A DNA stretch of 64,000 nt from contig NTJL01000001.1 in NCBI GenBank assembly GCA_002457485.1, positions 62,001-126,000 on the forward strand, in the 5' to 3' direction. The translations under genes were made by a program, and so were the position numbers. Numbering within the stretch: position 1 is the first letter of the stretch; every line of letters begins with the position of its first letter. Under the pieces are notes generated by a model. The model searched no databases. It had not been told where the DNA came from and saw only the letters and a list, made by a program, of their open reading frames with translations. Source of the stretch: Pelagibacterales bacterium MED-G42 (GTDB taxonomy: Bacteria; Pseudomonadota; Alphaproteobacteria; Pelagibacterales; Pelagibacteraceae). Of this stretch, positions 62,359-64,000 are shown in pieces.

Positions 62359-63077
62359 TTTTTTAAAAATTTTCCAATGTAATTTACTGAGAGATCTTTT
62401 GATAAACTCCATTCATCTGTTAAAATATTAAAATTCATACCATCTATTCCTTTAGAATTTAAATTATGTTTTTTTAATATTTTCTCTAAATATTCAGGTT
62501 TCACAAATTTTTCCCATTCATGCGTTCCTATTGGAAGCCAACCCAAAACATATTCAGCTCCTATAATTGCAAATATATATGATTTTAAAGTTTTATTTAT
62601 AGTAGCAACAAACATCAATCCATTTTTTTTTAAAAGTTTTGAAGAAGATTTGAGAAAATAATTCACATCTTCAACATGCTCAACTATCTCCATGTTTAAA
62701 ATAACATCGAATTTTTTTTTAATCTTTAGATTTTCTGGGGATGTGCAAAGATATTTAATATTAAGGTTATTTTTTTGAGCATGAAGTTTTGCAATTTTAA
62801 TATTTTTATCTGATGCATCAATACCAGTTACATTGGCACCCATTCTAAACATTGGTTCTGAAAGTAGTCCACCACCACACCCAATATCTAAAATTTCAAT
62901 TTTTTTAAGAGGATTTCTTCTATTTTTAAGCTTAAAGTTGCTGATTATATTTTCTTTAATATACTTAATTCGAATAGGATTAAATTTGTGAAGTGGTTTA
63001 AATTTTCCATTTGGATCCCACCATTCAGCTGCCATTTTTGAAAATTTTTCTATTTCTTTTTTATTTACACTACTCAT
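62355..63077 (-). CDS. ubiG: Ubiquinone biosynthesis O-methyltransferase
   Basis: FSKMAAEWWDPNGKFKPLHKFNPIRIKYI, ILDIGCGGGLLSEPMFRMGANVTGIDAS, VLNMEIVEHVEDV, GTHEWEKFVKPEYL. Confidence 0.95.
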   Translation of the reverse strand: MSSVNKKEIEKFSKMAAEWWDPNGKFKPLHKFNPIRIKYIKENIISNFKLKNRRNPLKKIEILDIGCGGGLLSEPMFRMGANVTGIDASDKNIKIAKLHAQKNNLNIKYLCTSPENLKIKKKFDVILNMEIVEHVEDVNYFLKSSSKLLKKNGLMFVATINKTLKSYIFAIIGAEYVLGWLPIGTHEWEKFVKPEYLEKILKKHNLNSKGIDGMNFNILTDEWSLSKDLSVNYIGKFLKN

Positions 63078-63155
63078 TATAGATAATTAGTTGACATAAC
63101 AATTTAGATGTATTTTATCAAATATTAATTAAATTATAATTATAAAATAGAATCA

Positions 63156-64000
63156 ATGAATACGGTTGTACTAAAATTTGGCGGAACATCTGTTGGAAAT
63201 GTTGATAGAATTAAAAAAGTTTGTAAAATCATATCCTTTTACAAGAAGAATAAGAAAAGAGTTCTGGTCGTTTCATCAGCTATGAGTGGTGCTACTAACG
63301 ATCTAGTTAAGATATCTAAATTAATTAGCCACAACTTTGATAAAGCGGAGTATGACACATTAGTATCTACGGGAGAACAAACTTCATGTGCTTTAATTGC
63401 TGGAAGGTTAAATCATTTGGGTATTAAATCAAGATCATGGATGTCATGGCAAATACCTGTAGAAACTGAAGGCGCACATTCTGCAGCAAGAATTAGTAGA
63501 ATTAACGTTAGAGAATTAAATAATTTTTTAAAACAGGGTGGAGTTCCTGTCGTTACTGGTTTTCAAGGTATAAATAATAAAAATAGAATTACCACTATTG
63601 GAAGAAGTGGTTCTGATGCTACAGCAATTATGTTAGCAAAATTTATTAAAGCTGATGAGTGCATAATATATACCGATGTAGATGGAGTTTATACCACAGA
63701 TCCTAGACAATATAAAAATGCCAAAAAAATTAAAAAAATATTTTATGATGAAATGCTGGAGATGGCATCTTTGGGTTCAAAAGTTATGCAACCAACTTCG
63801 GTTCAGGATGCAAAGCTAAATAATATAAATATACAAGTTAAATCTTCGTTTAGAACTAATACCGGAACATTAATTACGGGTTTAAAAAAATCTTTTAGTG
63901 ATAAGATCATTACAGGAATCTCATCAACTAAAAATGATGCAAAAATCACAATCGTAGGAGTTAAAGATAGGCCAGGTATTGCAGCATCAATATTTAAACC
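63156..64000 (+). CDS. lysC: Aspartate kinase (truncated at the window's right edge)
   Basis: Manual translation from ATG 63156: MNTVVLKFGGTSVGNVDRIKKVCKII...VLVVSSAMSGATNDL...TTIGRSGSDATAIMLAKFIKADECIIYTDVDGVYTTDPR. Confidence 0.95.
   Translation, partial: MNTVVLKFGGTSVGNVDRIKKVCKIISFYKKNKKRVLVVSSAMSGATNDLVKISKLISHNFDKAEYDTLVSTGEQTSCALIAGRLNHLGIKSRSWMSWQIPVETEGAHSAARISRINVRELNNFLKQGGVPVVTGFQGINNKNRITTIGRSGSDATAIMLAKFIKADECIIYTDVDGVYTTDPRQYKNAKKIKKIFYDEMLEMASLGSKVMQPTSVQDAKLNNINIQVKSSFRTNTGTLITGLKKSFSDKIITGISSTKNDAKITIVGVKDRPGIAASIFK

Overview
The window reads as an AT-rich, gene-dense chromosomal segment from a SAR11/Pelagibacter-like alphaproteobacterium. The lineage is inferred from gene content, gene order and base composition; no search was run. 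Nearly all of it is streamlined core genome: gyrB, a RegB-type kinase, cobST, aroBK, def-fmt-truA, dapDE, argB, rpmH-rnpA-yidDC, dcd-murA, hisD, infA, hisS-hisZ-hisG, rmuC, sbcB, trxA, folC-accD-trpABF-pyrF-ihfB-rpsA-cmk-aroA, lptBC-kdsD-rnd, gcrA, argDF, kdsB, pheA, dnaX-ybaB-recR, glcB, accA, secA, argJ, ubiG and lysC. I also find tRNA-Phe(GAA), tRNA-His(GTG) and a probable SRP RNA between pheA and dnaX. I see no phage, transposon, CRISPR or rRNA, and no unmistakable new multigene system. Best candidates for a second look: a SET-domain methyltransferase next to an HDAC-family deacetylase; a RecB/MGME1-like nuclease between rmuC and sbcB, upstream of trxA; a histidine locus whose tRNA-His lacks an encoded G-1 and has A73; no room for the glycine riboswitch reported upstream of Pelagibacter glcB; an AccA with a C-terminal hydrophobic segment; and two candidate intergenic small RNAs. 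All family calls rest on motif recognition by eye.
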